The notes under the pieces are model-generated. The model saw only the letters and a program-made list of their open reading frames with translations, did no database searches and was not told where the DNA came from. The translations under genes and the position numbers were made by a program. DNA of 10,373 nt, from assembly GCA_903929325.1 (NCBI GenBank), contig CAIYUD010000050.1, forward strand, positions 1-10,373. Reading direction: 5' to 3'. Numbering within the stretch: position 1 is the first letter of the stretch; each line of letters begins with the position of its first letter. This stretch comes from an uncultured Opitutia bacterium. GTDB taxonomy: Bacteria; Verrucomicrobiota; Verrucomicrobiia; Opitutales; UBA953. This document shows, piece after piece, positions 1 to 7,982 of the stretch.

Positions 1-26
1 AAAGATTCTGGGAGGAGGTCGCATGA
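1..26 (+). CDS. Possible 3' end of an upstream gene, ATGA-coupled to the MenE-like gene
   Basis: One frame is open from the left edge to a TGA at 24-26 and would end in the residues RFWEEVA. That stop would overlap the ATG at 23 as ATGA, the same 4-base coupling seen at two other junctions in this window. Only seven codons are visible, so no product can be named. In menaquinone operons the neighbour of menE is often another men gene, but that is only a guess here. The stretch could equally be plain leader sequence. Confidence 0.35.
11..18 (+). promoter_or_regulatory. Strong Shine-Dalgarno of the MenE-like gene
   Basis: GGAGGAGG lies four bases before the ATG at 23 and fixes that start. It contrasts with the three GTG-started paralogs further right, which have no such purine tract. 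Confidence 0.8.
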
Positions 27-1228
27 ACTCTGGACGTTTTATTTTACATGCCGACTACGCTGCCCATCTGGAAGCTGCGCTGACGGCGCTCGCTGGGTCG
101 GTACCCGTTTTTCTCGGCAACCCTCATTGGTCGGAAGCGGACTTGGCTGAGGCGTGTCGACAAATTCCGCGTGGCACAGAAACCGTCGGTGGCAACGCAC
201 GTGCTGACGGCCTATCTCCTTGCGATTGGCCTCATGCATGGCGTGGGCGAATCATGATCCCGACAGGTGGTACCGGTGGACGTATCAAATTTGCGATTCA
301 CGACCAAAAAACTTTGCAAGCGGCAGCGCACGCGCTGCGGGACTTCATTGTCGAACGTAAGCTACCTGCAAAACTACACTGTGTCGTCCTCACACCACCG
401 TGGCACGTCAGCGGACTCATGCCCGCTATTCGCGCCAAGGAAACGGGTGGCAGTTATCAAGTGCTCGATGGTCGTTTTAAAGTTAGCAACGCGCTTCCCG
501 AAGTGAAATTGCCGACAGACGGTGCACGCATTGCCTCGCTCGTACCGGCGCAACTCTCCCGACTGTTGGAACACGCAGAAGGCGAGCGTTGGATAAAGCA
601 ATTTGATCTCGTGCTTCTCGGTGGATCATCCGTCCCACCATCACTCCTCGGGCTCATTCGAAAACTTCGATTACCTATCGCCCTCACTTATGGTATGACT
701 GAAACAGGTGCAGCCATCGCCCTTTGTCCGCCTGAGAAACTTTGGAATGAAAGTGTCCCTCGCGGGGATCCTTTGCCGGGTGTTCGTCTCGAAATTCGAG
801 GCGGCCGTATTTTTGTCCATACGCCAAGTCTGTGTCACGGCTACTGGCCAGCATCGCCATTTTCTTCCCCGTACGATACCGGCGACCTAGGCGATATCGA
901 TGCAGCTGGTAGCCTACGTGTAACGGGACGAGCAGATCGCATCCTCTCAACGGGCGGCGAAAAAGTTGACCCATCCCGAGTCGAAGCTGTTCTGACTGCC
1001 CCTGGCCTAGCTAAAGCTGCCTATGTATTTGGCCTGCCCGATGAAACTTGGGGAAGTCTTTTGGTCGCAACGGTTATCGCTCCAGCATCGCTCGAAGCCG
1101 CCCTTCGCCAGGCAGCCGAAAAACTTGAGCCAGCCGCACGTCCACGTCGCTACCTATTTGTCGACGAGCTACCTTTTGATGCACGTGGAAAAATCGATGC
1201 AGAAAAACTCGGCGGGCTTTGGGCTTAA
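23..1228 (+). CDS. menE: AMP-forming acyl-CoA ligase, probably o-succinylbenzoate-CoA ligase (MenE)
   Basis: This cytoplasmic enzyme of the ANL (acyl-adenylate) superfamily would activate o-succinylbenzoate to its CoA thioester in menaquinone synthesis. The adenylation motifs appear in order. A Gly/Thr-rich phosphate loop ends in Lys (TGGTGGRIK, residues 81-89), HVSG follows at 128-131, and YGMTETG lies at 223-229. Then come YDTGDLG (284-290), GRADRILSTGGEKV (302-315) and the catalytic-lysine motif RGKID (388-392, Lys390). At 401 residues it is shorter than the usual 450-490, because the N-terminal subdomain ahead of the phosphate loop is reduced to about 80 residues. Short MenE-like ligases are known to me from Bacteroidetes-type organisms. 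The start follows a strong Shine-Dalgarno. The substrate is inferred from size and resemblance; no other men gene is visible, so another small acid substrate is possible. Confidence 0.8.
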   Translation: MNSGRFILHADYAAHLEAALTALAGSVPVFLGNPHWSEADLAEACRQIPRGTETVGGNARADGLSPCDWPHAWRGRIMIPTGGTGGRIKFAIHDQKTLQAAAHALRDFIVERKLPAKLHCVVLTPPWHVSGLMPAIRAKETGGSYQVLDGRFKVSNALPEVKLPTDGARIASLVPAQLSRLLEHAEGERWIKQFDLVLLGGSSVPPSLLGLIRKLRLPIALTYGMTETGAAIALCPPEKLWNESVPRGDPLPGVRLEIRGGRIFVHTPSLCHGYWPASPFSSPYDTGDLGDIDAAGSLRVTGRADRILSTGGEKVDPSRVEAVLTAPGLAKAAYVFGLPDETWGSLLVATVIAPASLEAALRQAAEKLEPAARPRRYLFVDELPFDARGKIDAEKLGGLWA

Positions 1229-2019
1229 CCGCGCACTGATCGCCAAACGCGCAAACAGCTCCGCACGAGTTCGGCAAATTGATCCAAGGGGACTTGGCTC
1301 GGTCCATCCGAAATCGCTTTCGTAGGATCTGGGTGTGTTTCCATAAATAATCCATCTGCGCCAGCCGCCAAAGCTGCACGCGCTAACACTGGAACGTATT
1401 CTCGCTGGCCGCCGGATGAACCACCGGCAGCGCCAGGTAGCTGAACTGCATGGGTCGCATCCATAATCGTTGGCCAGCCATTGCTAGCCATAATCGGGAA
1501 TGCGCGCATATCGACGACGAGATTCTGGTAGCCGAAGGTTGTCCCGCGATCGGTTTGCCAAATCTCTTTAGCGCCGGCACCCGAAAGTTTATCGACCACA
1601 AAGCGCATCTCGAACGGCGAAAGGAATTGGCCTTTCTTTACATTGACGACCCTGCCTGTTTTCGCAGCTGCAACTAAAAGATCCGTTTGCCGGCACATAA
1701 AAGCGGGGATCTGCAAAACATCCGCCACCTTGGCGACGGGCGCACAGTGCTCTGGGCCGTGGATATCCGTCAGGGTCGCAAAGCCATAATCTTTTTTCGC
1801 GAGGGCTAGAAGCTCAAGGCCCGCCTCCATGCCAGGCCCGCGGTCTCCGGTTAAGGATGTGCGATTGGCTTTGTCGTATGATCCCTTAAAAATAATATTT
1901 AAATCGGGCTCGCGATCCGCGAGAGCGCGTAACTCTTTGGCAACAGTACGCACATTTGACTCAGACTCTAGCGAGCAGGGTCCAGCGATAAGGAGGAGGC
2001 GGCGCTTGTCGTGCAACAT
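1225..2019 (-). CDS. kdsA: 3-deoxy-8-phosphooctulonate synthase (Kdo-8-phosphate synthase)
   Basis: KdsA condenses phosphoenolpyruvate with arabinose 5-phosphate to Kdo 8-phosphate, the committed step to the inner-core sugar of lipopolysaccharide. The 264-residue length is close to the family norm of about 265-285. Typical signatures are IAGPCSLES (11-19), FKGSYDKANR (44-53), TDIHGPE (84-90), NVKKGQFLSP (126-135) and METHPDP (226-232). Cys15, His190, Glu227 and Asp238 match the metal ligands of the metal-dependent class; the metal-independent class has Asn where Cys15 is. It is the last gene of a leftward cluster, starting 38 bases after polX. I see no Shine-Dalgarno before the ATG, and the N-terminus is compact, so translation may depend on the gene upstream. 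Its TAA and the TAA of the MenE-like gene share the palindrome TTAA at 1225-1228. Confidence 0.96.
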   Translation of the reverse strand: MLHDKRRLLLIAGPCSLESESNVRTVAKELRALADREPDLNIIFKGSYDKANRTSLTGDRGPGMEAGLELLALAKKDYGFATLTDIHGPEHCAPVAKVADVLQIPAFMCRQTDLLVAAAKTGRVVNVKKGQFLSPFEMRFVVDKLSGAGAKEIWQTDRGTTFGYQNLVVDMRAFPIMASNGWPTIMDATHAVQLPGAAGGSSGGQREYVPVLARAALAAGADGLFMETHPDPTKAISDGPSQVPLDQFAELVRSCLRVWRSVRG

Positions 2020-2057
2020 GGGTAAATCGTGCGGGGAATAGGCGGCGGGGGCAAGGC

Positions 2058-3785
2058 TCAGCGACGCAGCCAGCGCTGGAGTTCAGCGAGCGGCTTAGTG
2101 TTAAGCACTTGGTCTGCGGTTAGCCAGCCTTTGCGGGCTTGGAAGGTGCCAGCTCGCACGAAAACAAACTGTTCTGTGCGGTGCGCATCAGGATTGATGG
2201 CACAGAGTACGCCCTTCTCTGCCGCACGGCGCCAATGTGACCAATCCATATCGAGGCGGCGTGGATTGGTATTGAGTTCAATACACTTACTGTTGGCGGC
2301 GGCACAATCGACGATTTTGGCGATATTGACGCGGTAAGGTTCGCGCTCGAGCAGCAGGCGCCCAGTGAGATGACCGAGAATATGTACCCGCGGGTGCTCG
2401 AGGGCGCGAATGATACGCGCGGTCATCGCGTCCTCATCGAGCGTCATGGCGGCATGGACCGAGGCTACGACGACGTCGAGCTTAGCGAGTAAAGCATCAT
2501 CAAAGTCGAGAGAGCCATCCTTAAGGATGTCAACCTCACTGCCACTGAGCACACGGACCTTGAACCGACCCGAGGCGTTGAGCTTGGCGATCTCGTCGAT
2601 CTGAGCGAGCAGGCGCGCCTCATCGAGACCGTTGGCGTAGGCACTCGAACGTGAGTGGTCAGCGATACTAAAATATTCCCACCCCTCCGCTTCGGCAGCT
2701 GCGGTCATCTGCTCGAGCGTAGCACGGCCGTCAGACGCGGTGGTGTGATTATGGAAGCAACCTCGGATGTCCTCGTAGCGCACGAGGTGCGGCAACTTGC
2801 CTGACTCAGCGGCCTCAATCTCACCCTGACCCTCACGCAACTCAGGTGGAATCCAATCAAGCCCGAGTGCACGGAAGACGTCCTCCTCGCTCGCCGCAAC
2901 TGGCACCTTGGCCTTGGGGTCTTTGGGTGTCAGACCCCACTCGCTCATACTCAATCCGCGACTGAGCGCACGCTGACGCATAGCGACGTTATGATCCTTG
3001 GAGCCAGTAAAGTGGTGAAGTGCGAAGAAGAACTGTTCGGCGGGCACGACGCGCAGATCCGCCTGGAGCCCATCGGCAAGCCGCACACTTGACTTGGTCT
3101 CGCCGTGGGCGGTGACCTCCTGCACGCCAGACTGGGCAACAAACCAGTCCATAATTGGCTTAGGATTCTCTGAGGCCACGATGAAGTCGAGGTCCCCCAC
3201 TGTCTCGCGTGCGCGGCGGAAAGAGCCGGCGGCCTCTGCGCGCTCGACGTCGGGCAGCGCGCGCAACCCGGTGAGAATACCGCCGACAATCGATTGCACG
3301 CCGAGCCAGAGGTGACGGCGGCCATAGGCCTCTCGGTTGCGAATACCTGCAAGAATGTTATCCTGTGTTTTCGCGCCAAAACCCTTGAGTTCAGCAACGC
3401 GCCCTGATTCGCACGCTTCAGTCAGCTTAACTAAATCCGTAATCTCAAGGAGCTGCCAAAGTGCCCGAACTTTTTTCGGACCAAGACCCGGAATTTTTAA
3501 TATCTCCATTAAGCCAGGCGGTAAACTTGCCCGCAGCTCCTCAAGAAAAGCCAGCTTACCTTCCTGACGTAGTTGCGTAATCGCATCTGCAAGGCCCTGC
3601 CCTATGCCTTGATGCCCCTTCAACTTTCCTTGAGCAATGAGCGTGTCGAGGTCTTCGGTTAATGTCTCTAAGGCACGTGCGCCATTTGCATAAGCACGCA
3701 CCTTAAAAGGATTCTCTCCGGACAGCTCGAGTAAGGTCGCAATCTCCTCAAGCGTCTCGGCAATCGCATGGTTATCCATGCTCAT
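2058..3785 (-). CDS. polX: Family X DNA polymerase with PHP exonuclease domain (PolX)
   Basis: Bacterial PolX fills short gaps in base-excision repair and carries a Mn-dependent PHP nuclease. Helix-hairpin-helix-type segments lie near 57-70, 96-110 and 133-145. The polymerase active site shows GSFRRARETVGDLDF (187-201) with Asp198 and Asp200. The third carboxylate is Asp243 in ADLRVV, and GSKDHNVAMR follows at 261-270. The C-terminal PHP domain (about 340-575) keeps its metal-binding residues: His345, His347, Asp352, His377, Glu417, His444, His472, Asp533 and His535. Both activities therefore look intact. The 575-residue length matches known bacterial members (about 570-575). The start overlaps the gmk stop as ATGA at 3782-3785, without a Shine-Dalgarno, which indicates translational coupling. 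A second in-frame ATG two codons later cannot be excluded. Confidence 0.97.
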   Translation of the reverse strand: MSMDNHAIAETLEEIATLLELSGENPFKVRAYANGARALETLTEDLDTLIAQGKLKGHQGIGQGLADAITQLRQEGKLAFLEELRASLPPGLMEILKIPGLGPKKVRALWQLLEITDLVKLTEACESGRVAELKGFGAKTQDNILAGIRNREAYGRRHLWLGVQSIVGGILTGLRALPDVERAEAAGSFRRARETVGDLDFIVASENPKPIMDWFVAQSGVQEVTAHGETKSSVRLADGLQADLRVVPAEQFFFALHHFTGSKDHNVAMRQRALSRGLSMSEWGLTPKDPKAKVPVAASEEDVFRALGLDWIPPELREGQGEIEAAESGKLPHLVRYEDIRGCFHNHTTASDGRATLEQMTAAAEAEGWEYFSIADHSRSSAYANGLDEARLLAQIDEIAKLNASGRFKVRVLSGSEVDILKDGSLDFDDALLAKLDVVVASVHAAMTLDEDAMTARIIRALEHPRVHILGHLTGRLLLEREPYRVNIAKIVDCAAANSKCIELNTNPRRLDMDWSHWRRAAEKGVLCAINPDAHRTEQFVFVRAGTFQARKGWLTADQVLNTKPLAELQRWLRR

Positions 3786-4375
3786 CGACGGGATTGGCGA
3801 GCGGCCAAATAGATAGCGTTGAGTCGATTAAAGTCGGACTGACGATCGGCACTATCAATCACATGATCGTATTCACCCGCGTGACGGAGTTCTTCGGTGG
3901 CCACTGCCATGCGGCGTTCAATCTCGTCAGCCGCATCTGTTCCTCGTCCTGACAGGCGTCGGCGTAACTCAATCGGGTCGGTTACGCGCACGAAAACCGT
4001 GAGCAGGGAGTCCGCGAGTTGTTTGTCTGCATTCGCCTTTGAGCGAATGGTTGCCGCACCTTGGACGTCGAGATTCACAAGTGCATCTTTGCCGGAGTCG
4101 AGATGAGCGATAACATCAGCGGCACGTGTACCGTAAAGCTTTCCGTGCACCTCGGCATGCTCGAGAAAAACGCCTTCAGCAATTTGTGCTTCAAAATTGG
4201 CCCGCGATAAAAAATGGTAATCGATACCTGCGCTCTCATTCGCACGCGGTGAGCGCGTGGTGCACGTTATAATGCGACGAATAGCTTCTGGGTGTGCCTC
4301 TGTTAGGCGATCACACAAGGTGGTCTTACCGCTACCTGCCGGTCCTGAAACCAGAATGAGCATGCCGCGTTTCAT
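3782..4375 (-). CDS. gmk: Guanylate kinase
   Basis: Guanylate kinase transfers phosphate from ATP to GMP, giving GDP for nucleic acid and nucleotide pools. Numbered from the chosen start, the 197-residue protein has Walker A GPAGSGKT (11-18). The GMP-binding segment begins TTRSPR (39-44) and continues to the Tyr of GIDYHF (50-55). LEHAEVHGKLYGT lies at 71-83, LDVQGA at 102-107, and an Arg-rich lid at 138-155. An upstream in-frame ATG at 4429 would add 18 residues. I prefer 4375 for two reasons: the family normally begins a few residues before the first strand, as in MKRGMLILVSG, and this ATG overlaps the upstream stop as ATGA (4372-4375). GGAGG lies 14 bases upstream (complement of 4390-4394), rather far. 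The gene sits between a small membrane protein gene and polX. Confidence 0.96.
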   Translation of the reverse strand: MKRGMLILVSGPAGSGKTTLCDRLTEAHPEAIRRIITCTTRSPRANESAGIDYHFLSRANFEAQIAEGVFLEHAEVHGKLYGTRAADVIAHLDSGKDALVNLDVQGAATIRSKANADKQLADSLLTVFVRVTDPIELRRRLSGRGTDAADEIERRMAVATEELRHAGEYDHVIDSADRQSDFNRLNAIYLAARQSRR

Positions 4376-4914
4376 GCAACGAGGGACAGCCTCCAGGCTG
4401 AGGTCGCAGCGGCAAATGCCAGCAAACATAAAAAGCTTCCGGCGATTCGACGACGCAGTGGCGTGGCTAAAATCCTATCTATATGCATACCAAACGCACC
4501 AGGACTCGCGGCCCACCAAAGACCTGGAATAGCTAATATGGCGTAACTAATAGAAGCACACAGTAGGCTATCGGGAAGTTTCATCCATCCGGCGTCTAGG
4601 CATGCTCGTCCAAAAAAGAGCATGAGAGCTCCAAGGCCGCGAACAGCAATCAGGTCAGGCATCCAAATAAAGGATGCAAGTCCAGCGATGGCAAAGACCG
4701 CGACAACAGGCGTGCGCGGGAAGCCGGCGAGGTCTGGCTCGGAAAGGTGCTGGAGATTCCATACGAGCAGGGCCACCGCAGATCCCGCTAAAAGTATACC
4801 TGCTACCTTTGACCGTCGAAAGGCGCGGAGAACATTTGCATTCGTTAAAATCAAAACACCAGCGATTACCAAAAACGCAGCTTGGAAAAGATAGGCGTGG
4901 GACAGTTCAGTCAT
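4372..4914 (-). CDS. Small multi-pass membrane protein of unknown function
   Basis: I do not recognise this family. From the ATG at 4914 it is a 180-residue, strongly hydrophobic protein with about six candidate membrane helices: residues 7-24, 36-53, 68-84, 88-103, 117-135 and 155-172. Short basic loops such as RAFRRSK (30-36) and TPLRRR (151-156) suggest cytoplasmic turns. There is no obvious catalytic motif. It is the first gene of the leftward gmk-polX-kdsA cluster and its stop overlaps the gmk start as ATGA. An in-frame ATG at 4971 would add 19 residues that do not look membrane-like or conserved; a TTGGAT tract about ten bases upstream gives weak support to 4914. The overlap with gmk, the continuous reading frame and the regular helix pattern argue that it is a real gene. 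Confidence 0.7.
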   Translation of the reverse strand: MTELSHAYLFQAAFLVIAGVLILTNANVLRAFRRSKVAGILLAGSAVALLVWNLQHLSEPDLAGFPRTPVVAVFAIAGLASFIWMPDLIAVRGLGALMLFFGRACLDAGWMKLPDSLLCASISYAILAIPGLWWAASPGAFGMHIDRILATPLRRRIAGSFLCLLAFAAATSAWRLSLVA

Positions 4915-5012
4915 GACACTTAAATCCAAATGGAAATTCTCAAACAGGCGAGGCTGGATACAGGGGGCCAATAAGTACTCGCCTTGTATCAGCTGCCTAA
5001 CAAAATATTAGC

Positions 5013-6341
5013 GTGAACCCCGCGCCTGCAGATAGCCCAGAGAATACTGAGCCCGCATCAGCGGAACCAGTCTCCTACGAGGGTGCCGATCAGGATGCCG
5101 TTTTGTTACGTCGGCAGCCTTTTTGGAAGAAAATCGGGGGCGATGGACTGGTCGTCTCGATTATCATCCACGCAGTTCTTTTAATTCTTTTTGGCGCTTG
5201 GGTTGTCTCCAGTTGGACAGATAGCGCCAAAACAGACCCTGACACTTTCGCCACAGGCTCAGGTGGCGGCGCAGCTGGAGAAAAAGCGAAGGTCTTCGAA
5301 CATAAACTGCAGCCCAAAAACGCTAAGAATTTGGCCAAGACTTCGGCGCGCATCACCTCGAAGTCCAGCAGTGCAACACTTGCGCTTCCAGATATTCCGA
5401 CCACTTCTTCGGCGTCACTCATTAGCGGCATGACGGGTGGCGGATCGTCGAAAGGCTTTGGTGGCGGATCCGGTGGCGGGATTGGCTCGGGCAAAGGCGT
5501 CGGCGTGGGAAATGGTAAAAACTTTGTCGGCGCATTTGGTGGCAGTTTTAAACGGGCAAATTCACTCGAAGGAACTCTCTATGATTTAAAATTCTCGGGT
5601 GCCGGAAAGGCGCTGGGGGCTGATTCTGCGGAGCGCGTTGGGCAGCTCAAACGTGCCATGCAAACACTGGATCGCAGCTGGAGCAGCGCAAAGACTTTCC
5701 TCGACGGACATTACAAACATGCCGAGCTCAAGCTCTACGCATCTAACATTTTTATCCCGCCACGTAATGCAGGTGAGGCGACTAAGGCCTTTGAATGCGA
5801 AAAGGAAATCCAAGCACCTGGCTGGCTAGCCTATTACGAGGGCTGGTTCGCGGTTCCTGAAACGGGTGAATACCGATTGGTTGGACTCGGTGACGATATC
5901 ATGATTGCGGCAATCAACGGCAAGTCTGCCTTCGCCTCTTTTTGGCCAGGAGCAGCACTGGGGGACACCGTCGACTTCGGATCTGACTGGCTGCCCAAAG
6001 ACGCAGACAAAAAGAACGGTGCGAATCTAAAGTTCCCTCCGAACCAAGGCGGCCGCTACAGCGGCGGTTGGGTTAAATTACAAAAGGGTACGGCTCATCG
6101 CATCCAAATAGCATTTGGCGAATCTTACGGTGGCCTCTTTGGTGCACAGTTGCTCATCGAGCGTAAGGGTGAAAAATATCAGAACAACGGCCGCGAAGAC
6201 CTGCTTCCAGTATTCATGCTCGAACCAATGACAGCAGATGAGGTTAAGCTTAAGGACTGCAAGAACCTTGATTATGTCACCGAGGGTCCAAGCTTCGGCG
6301 TCGAATTAAACAACGTAACGGTTCGGTCAACGTCGCGCTAA
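5013..6341 (+). CDS. Paralog 1: TonB/TolA-like membrane anchor with Gly-rich linker and PA14-like domain
   Basis: This 442-residue protein begins at GTG. Residues 1-32 form an acidic, Pro-rich tail. RRQPFWKK (33-40) precedes one membrane helix (about 45-66), which gives an N-in, C-out topology and no cleavable signal. The helix holds Ser49-x3-His53, the TonB/TolA-type motif. A polar stretch (67-138) and Gly/Ser linker (139-173) follow. The C-terminal part resembles a PA14 domain: FIPPR (247-251), then GWLAYYEGWFAVPETGEYRL (270-289), then Gly-Asp-Asp (293-295) and a late strand near 360-383. Asp pairs at this place bind calcium and sugar in some PA14 adhesins. No TonB C-terminal domain is seen. 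The gene is divergent from the membrane-protein/gmk cluster and overlaps the end of queG by 15 bases tail to tail. No Shine-Dalgarno precedes the GTG. Its C-terminal half is the most divergent of the three copies. The biochemical role is unknown. Confidence 0.87.
   Translation: MNPAPADSPENTEPASAEPVSYEGADQDAVLLRRQPFWKKIGGDGLVVSIIIHAVLLILFGAWVVSSWTDSAKTDPDTFATGSGGGAAGEKAKVFEHKLQPKNAKNLAKTSARITSKSSSATLALPDIPTTSSASLISGMTGGGSSKGFGGGSGGGIGSGKGVGVGNGKNFVGAFGGSFKRANSLEGTLYDLKFSGAGKALGADSAERVGQLKRAMQTLDRSWSSAKTFLDGHYKHAELKLYASNIFIPPRNAGEATKAFECEKEIQAPGWLAYYEGWFAVPETGEYRLVGLGDDIMIAAINGKSAFASFWPGAALGDTVDFGSDWLPKDADKKNGANLKFPPNQGGRYSGGWVKLQKGTAHRIQIAFGESYGGLFGAQLLIERKGEKYQNNGREDLLPVFMLEPMTADEVKLKDCKNLDYVTEGPSFGVELNNVTVRSTSR
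5109..5531 (+). repeat. Conserved 141-codon module, copy 1
   Basis: Codons 33-173 of paralog 1 recur at 8079-8501 and 9518-9940 in the same orientation and length, without gaps. Counted by hand, the protein here is identical at 130 of 141 positions to copy 2 and at 134 of 141 to copy 3. The bases differ more, mostly at third codon positions. Confidence 0.9.
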
Positions 6342-7334
6342 GAGACGCACCTCAGCCCAAGCTGCATGTTCCGCAACAGCAGGATCGCTATGACCAAGCA
6401 AGCTCCTGACGGCACTTAAGTCGGCTGCAGTGCCTGTATTGCCGAGTACTGTCAGCGCATTACGTAGCCAACGCTCAAGACCGAGCCGCTTAATCGGTGT
6501 GCCCGTAAAGCAGGCGTCGAAGGCAACTTCATCCCATCCTAAAGTTTCGCGCAGTGGCGGCACGTCACGTGCGGCGAAACGCTGCTCTTTGGTAATTTGA
6601 GCCCAGCGATTCCACGGACAAACGGTTAAGCACTCGTCGCAACCAAAGACGCGGTCGCCGAGTGCCTCGCGAAATTCCAGCGGGATCGGGCCCTTATGCT
6701 CAATCGTCAGGTAACTCAGGCACCGACGGGCATCTAATTGATACGGGGCGGGAAAAGCTTTTGTCGGGCAGACGTCTTGGCAGCGCGTGCAGCTACCGCA
6801 GTGATCGGGCTCGGCCACATCAGGCGGTAAATCCAGAGTCGTCAGAATAACACCAAGCAAAAGCCAGGTTCCGTGTTTGCGGTGAATGAGTAGAGTGTTC
6901 TTTCCCTGCCAGCCGAGTCCGGCCGCGGCCGCAAAAGGTTTTTCGAGAACGGGACCCGTATCGACATACGGCTTTTGAGCACCGCCTGCTTCGCGCATAA
7001 CGGCGCAGACACGCTCAAGTCGCTGCAGGAGCAAATCATGATAGTCCTCGCCGAGCGCATAGGTTGCTATGCGGAAGTCACGTACGGGCGCGGGTTGCCA
7101 GTAATTTGCACCAAGGACAATCACGCTGCGTGCCTCTGGAAGAACTTGTGCCGGGTTGGTGCGTCGCTCGGGATTGCGCGCCAGCCAAGCCATGTCACCA
7201 TGCATGCCATCTTTGATCCACTTATGAAAATAATCGGCGCGAACTTCCGCAGCTACAGGCGCAACCCCAAAGGCGTCAAATCCTGCCTCGAGAGCGGCGG
7301 CGCGGAGACGCTCTTTGAGCGCAGCGCCTTCCAT
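6327..7334 (-). CDS. queG: Epoxyqueuosine reductase
   Basis: QueG is a cytoplasmic cobalamin- and iron-sulfur-dependent enzyme that reduces epoxyqueuosine to queuosine at the wobble base of certain tRNAs. The 335-residue protein has the N-terminal cobalamin-binding fold with the conserved DTGP motif (Asp125) and GWQGKNTLLI (141-150). Two [4Fe-4S] cysteine sets follow: Cys179, Cys182, Cys185 and Cys189, then Cys232, Cys235 and Cys239; Cys205 is probably also a ligand. The C-terminal tail (about 285-330) looks like HEAT-type helical repeats, as in other QueG proteins. The start lies two bases after the coaC stop without a Shine-Dalgarno, which suggests one transcript and translational coupling. 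Its last 15 bases overlap the end of paralog 1 on the other strand. Length and motifs are normal. Confidence 0.97.
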   Translation of the reverse strand: MEGAALKERLRAAALEAGFDAFGVAPVAAEVRADYFHKWIKDGMHGDMAWLARNPERRTNPAQVLPEARSVIVLGANYWQPAPVRDFRIATYALGEDYHDLLLQRLERVCAVMREAGGAQKPYVDTGPVLEKPFAAAAGLGWQGKNTLLIHRKHGTWLLLGVILTTLDLPPDVAEPDHCGSCTRCQDVCPTKAFPAPYQLDARRCLSYLTIEHKGPIPLEFREALGDRVFGCDECLTVCPWNRWAQITKEQRFAARDVPPLRETLGWDEVAFDACFTGTPIKRLGLERWLRNALTVLGNTGTAADLSAVRSLLGHSDPAVAEHAAWAEVRLLARR

Positions 7335-7336
7335 CG

Positions 7337-7888
7337 TTAAGCAACGAGGACAGAAACCACGCGGGCGACAATCTCGTCGACCGGCGCAAGCTTGCCTTTG
7401 CCTTCATAGCCGCAAGCAAGCACTCCTTCACAAGGATCGATAATCACATGTCCGCGCGCCTTGAGTGTCGCAAGGTTCGCAACCGTTGCAGGATGCTCAA
7501 GCATCTTACCATTCATCGCTGGGCAAAGCATGACCGGAGCGCGGGTCGCCAAGTAGATGCTTGAAAGTAAATCAGGTGCCAAGCCGTGAGAAAATTGGGC
7601 GAGCACATCTGCGGTCGCTGGGGCTACGAGAAAAAGATCAGCTGTATCGGCAAGTTCGATATGTCCAGGAACCCAGCCTTTACCTTCGTCCCATAAATCT
7701 GTTGCGACCGGACGACGCGAGAGAACCTGCAATGTCATCGGCGTGATGAATTGAGCGGCACCACGGGTCATCACAACTTGCACATCGGCCCCTAGCTTGC
7801 TTAACGCCGACGCTAGGTCGGCCGCTTTATACGCAGCGATAGACCCGGTAACACCGAGGACAATCCTTTTGCCTGTTAGCTGAGACAT
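7337..7888 (-). CDS. coaC: Phosphopantothenoylcysteine decarboxylase, stand-alone (CoaC)
   Basis: CoaC is an FMN-dependent enzyme of the HFCD flavoprotein family that decarboxylates 4'-phosphopantothenoylcysteine in coenzyme A synthesis. Numbered from the ATG at 7888 (183 residues), it shows VTGSIAAYKAADL (13-25) and an active-site His76 in GHIELA. It also has APATADV (89-95), PAMN with Asn126, and the LACGYEGKGK segment (158-167) with Cys159. All correspond to known functional residues of the E. coli Dfp N-terminal half. Most bacteria fuse CoaC to the ligase CoaB in a protein of about 400 residues. Here the frame stops after the decarboxylase and is followed by queG, so CoaB must be encoded elsewhere. 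A GTG at 7900 could add four residues, but the ATG fits the family better. Confidence 0.94.
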   Translation of the reverse strand: MSQLTGKRIVLGVTGSIAAYKAADLASALSKLGADVQVVMTRGAAQFITPMTLQVLSRRPVATDLWDEGKGWVPGHIELADTADLFLVAPATADVLAQFSHGLAPDLLSSIYLATRAPVMLCPAMNGKMLEHPATVANLATLKARGHVIIDPCEGVLACGYEGKGKLAPVDEIVARVVSVLVA

Positions 7889-7968
7889 GCAAATAAACAC
7901 ATAAAGCCCTTCCGGGAGAAAGGGAAGCGGGGAAGCTGTGCAAAGGCTGGCTTTTAAAGGCTAATCTC

Positions 7969-7974
7969 TATAAG
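7969..7974 (+). promoter_or_regulatory. Candidate -10 box of paralog 2
   Basis: TATAAG ends eight bases before the GTG at 7983 in the intergenic space divergent from coaC. If used, transcription would begin close to the start codon, giving a leaderless or nearly leaderless message, which would fit the lack of a Shine-Dalgarno. I found no convincing -35 box, so this is weak. Confidence 0.25.
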
Positions 7975-7982
7975 CATTCCTT

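Noticed and set aside
4376..4429. Longer gmk beginning at the ATG at 4429
   Set aside because: The extra 18 residues have no counterpart in guanylate kinases, and the ATG at 4375 overlaps the upstream stop as ATGA. The GGAAG upstream of 4429 is only a weak argument for the longer form.
4915..4971. Longer form of the membrane protein from the ATG at 4971
   Set aside because: It would add 19 residues that do not extend the helix pattern and would consume most of the divergent promoter region. It remains possible.
7907..7924. Hairpin CCCTT/AAGGG between coaC and paralog 2
   Set aside because: The stem has only five pairs with an eight-base loop and no T-run. It lies between divergent genes, where a terminator is not expected.
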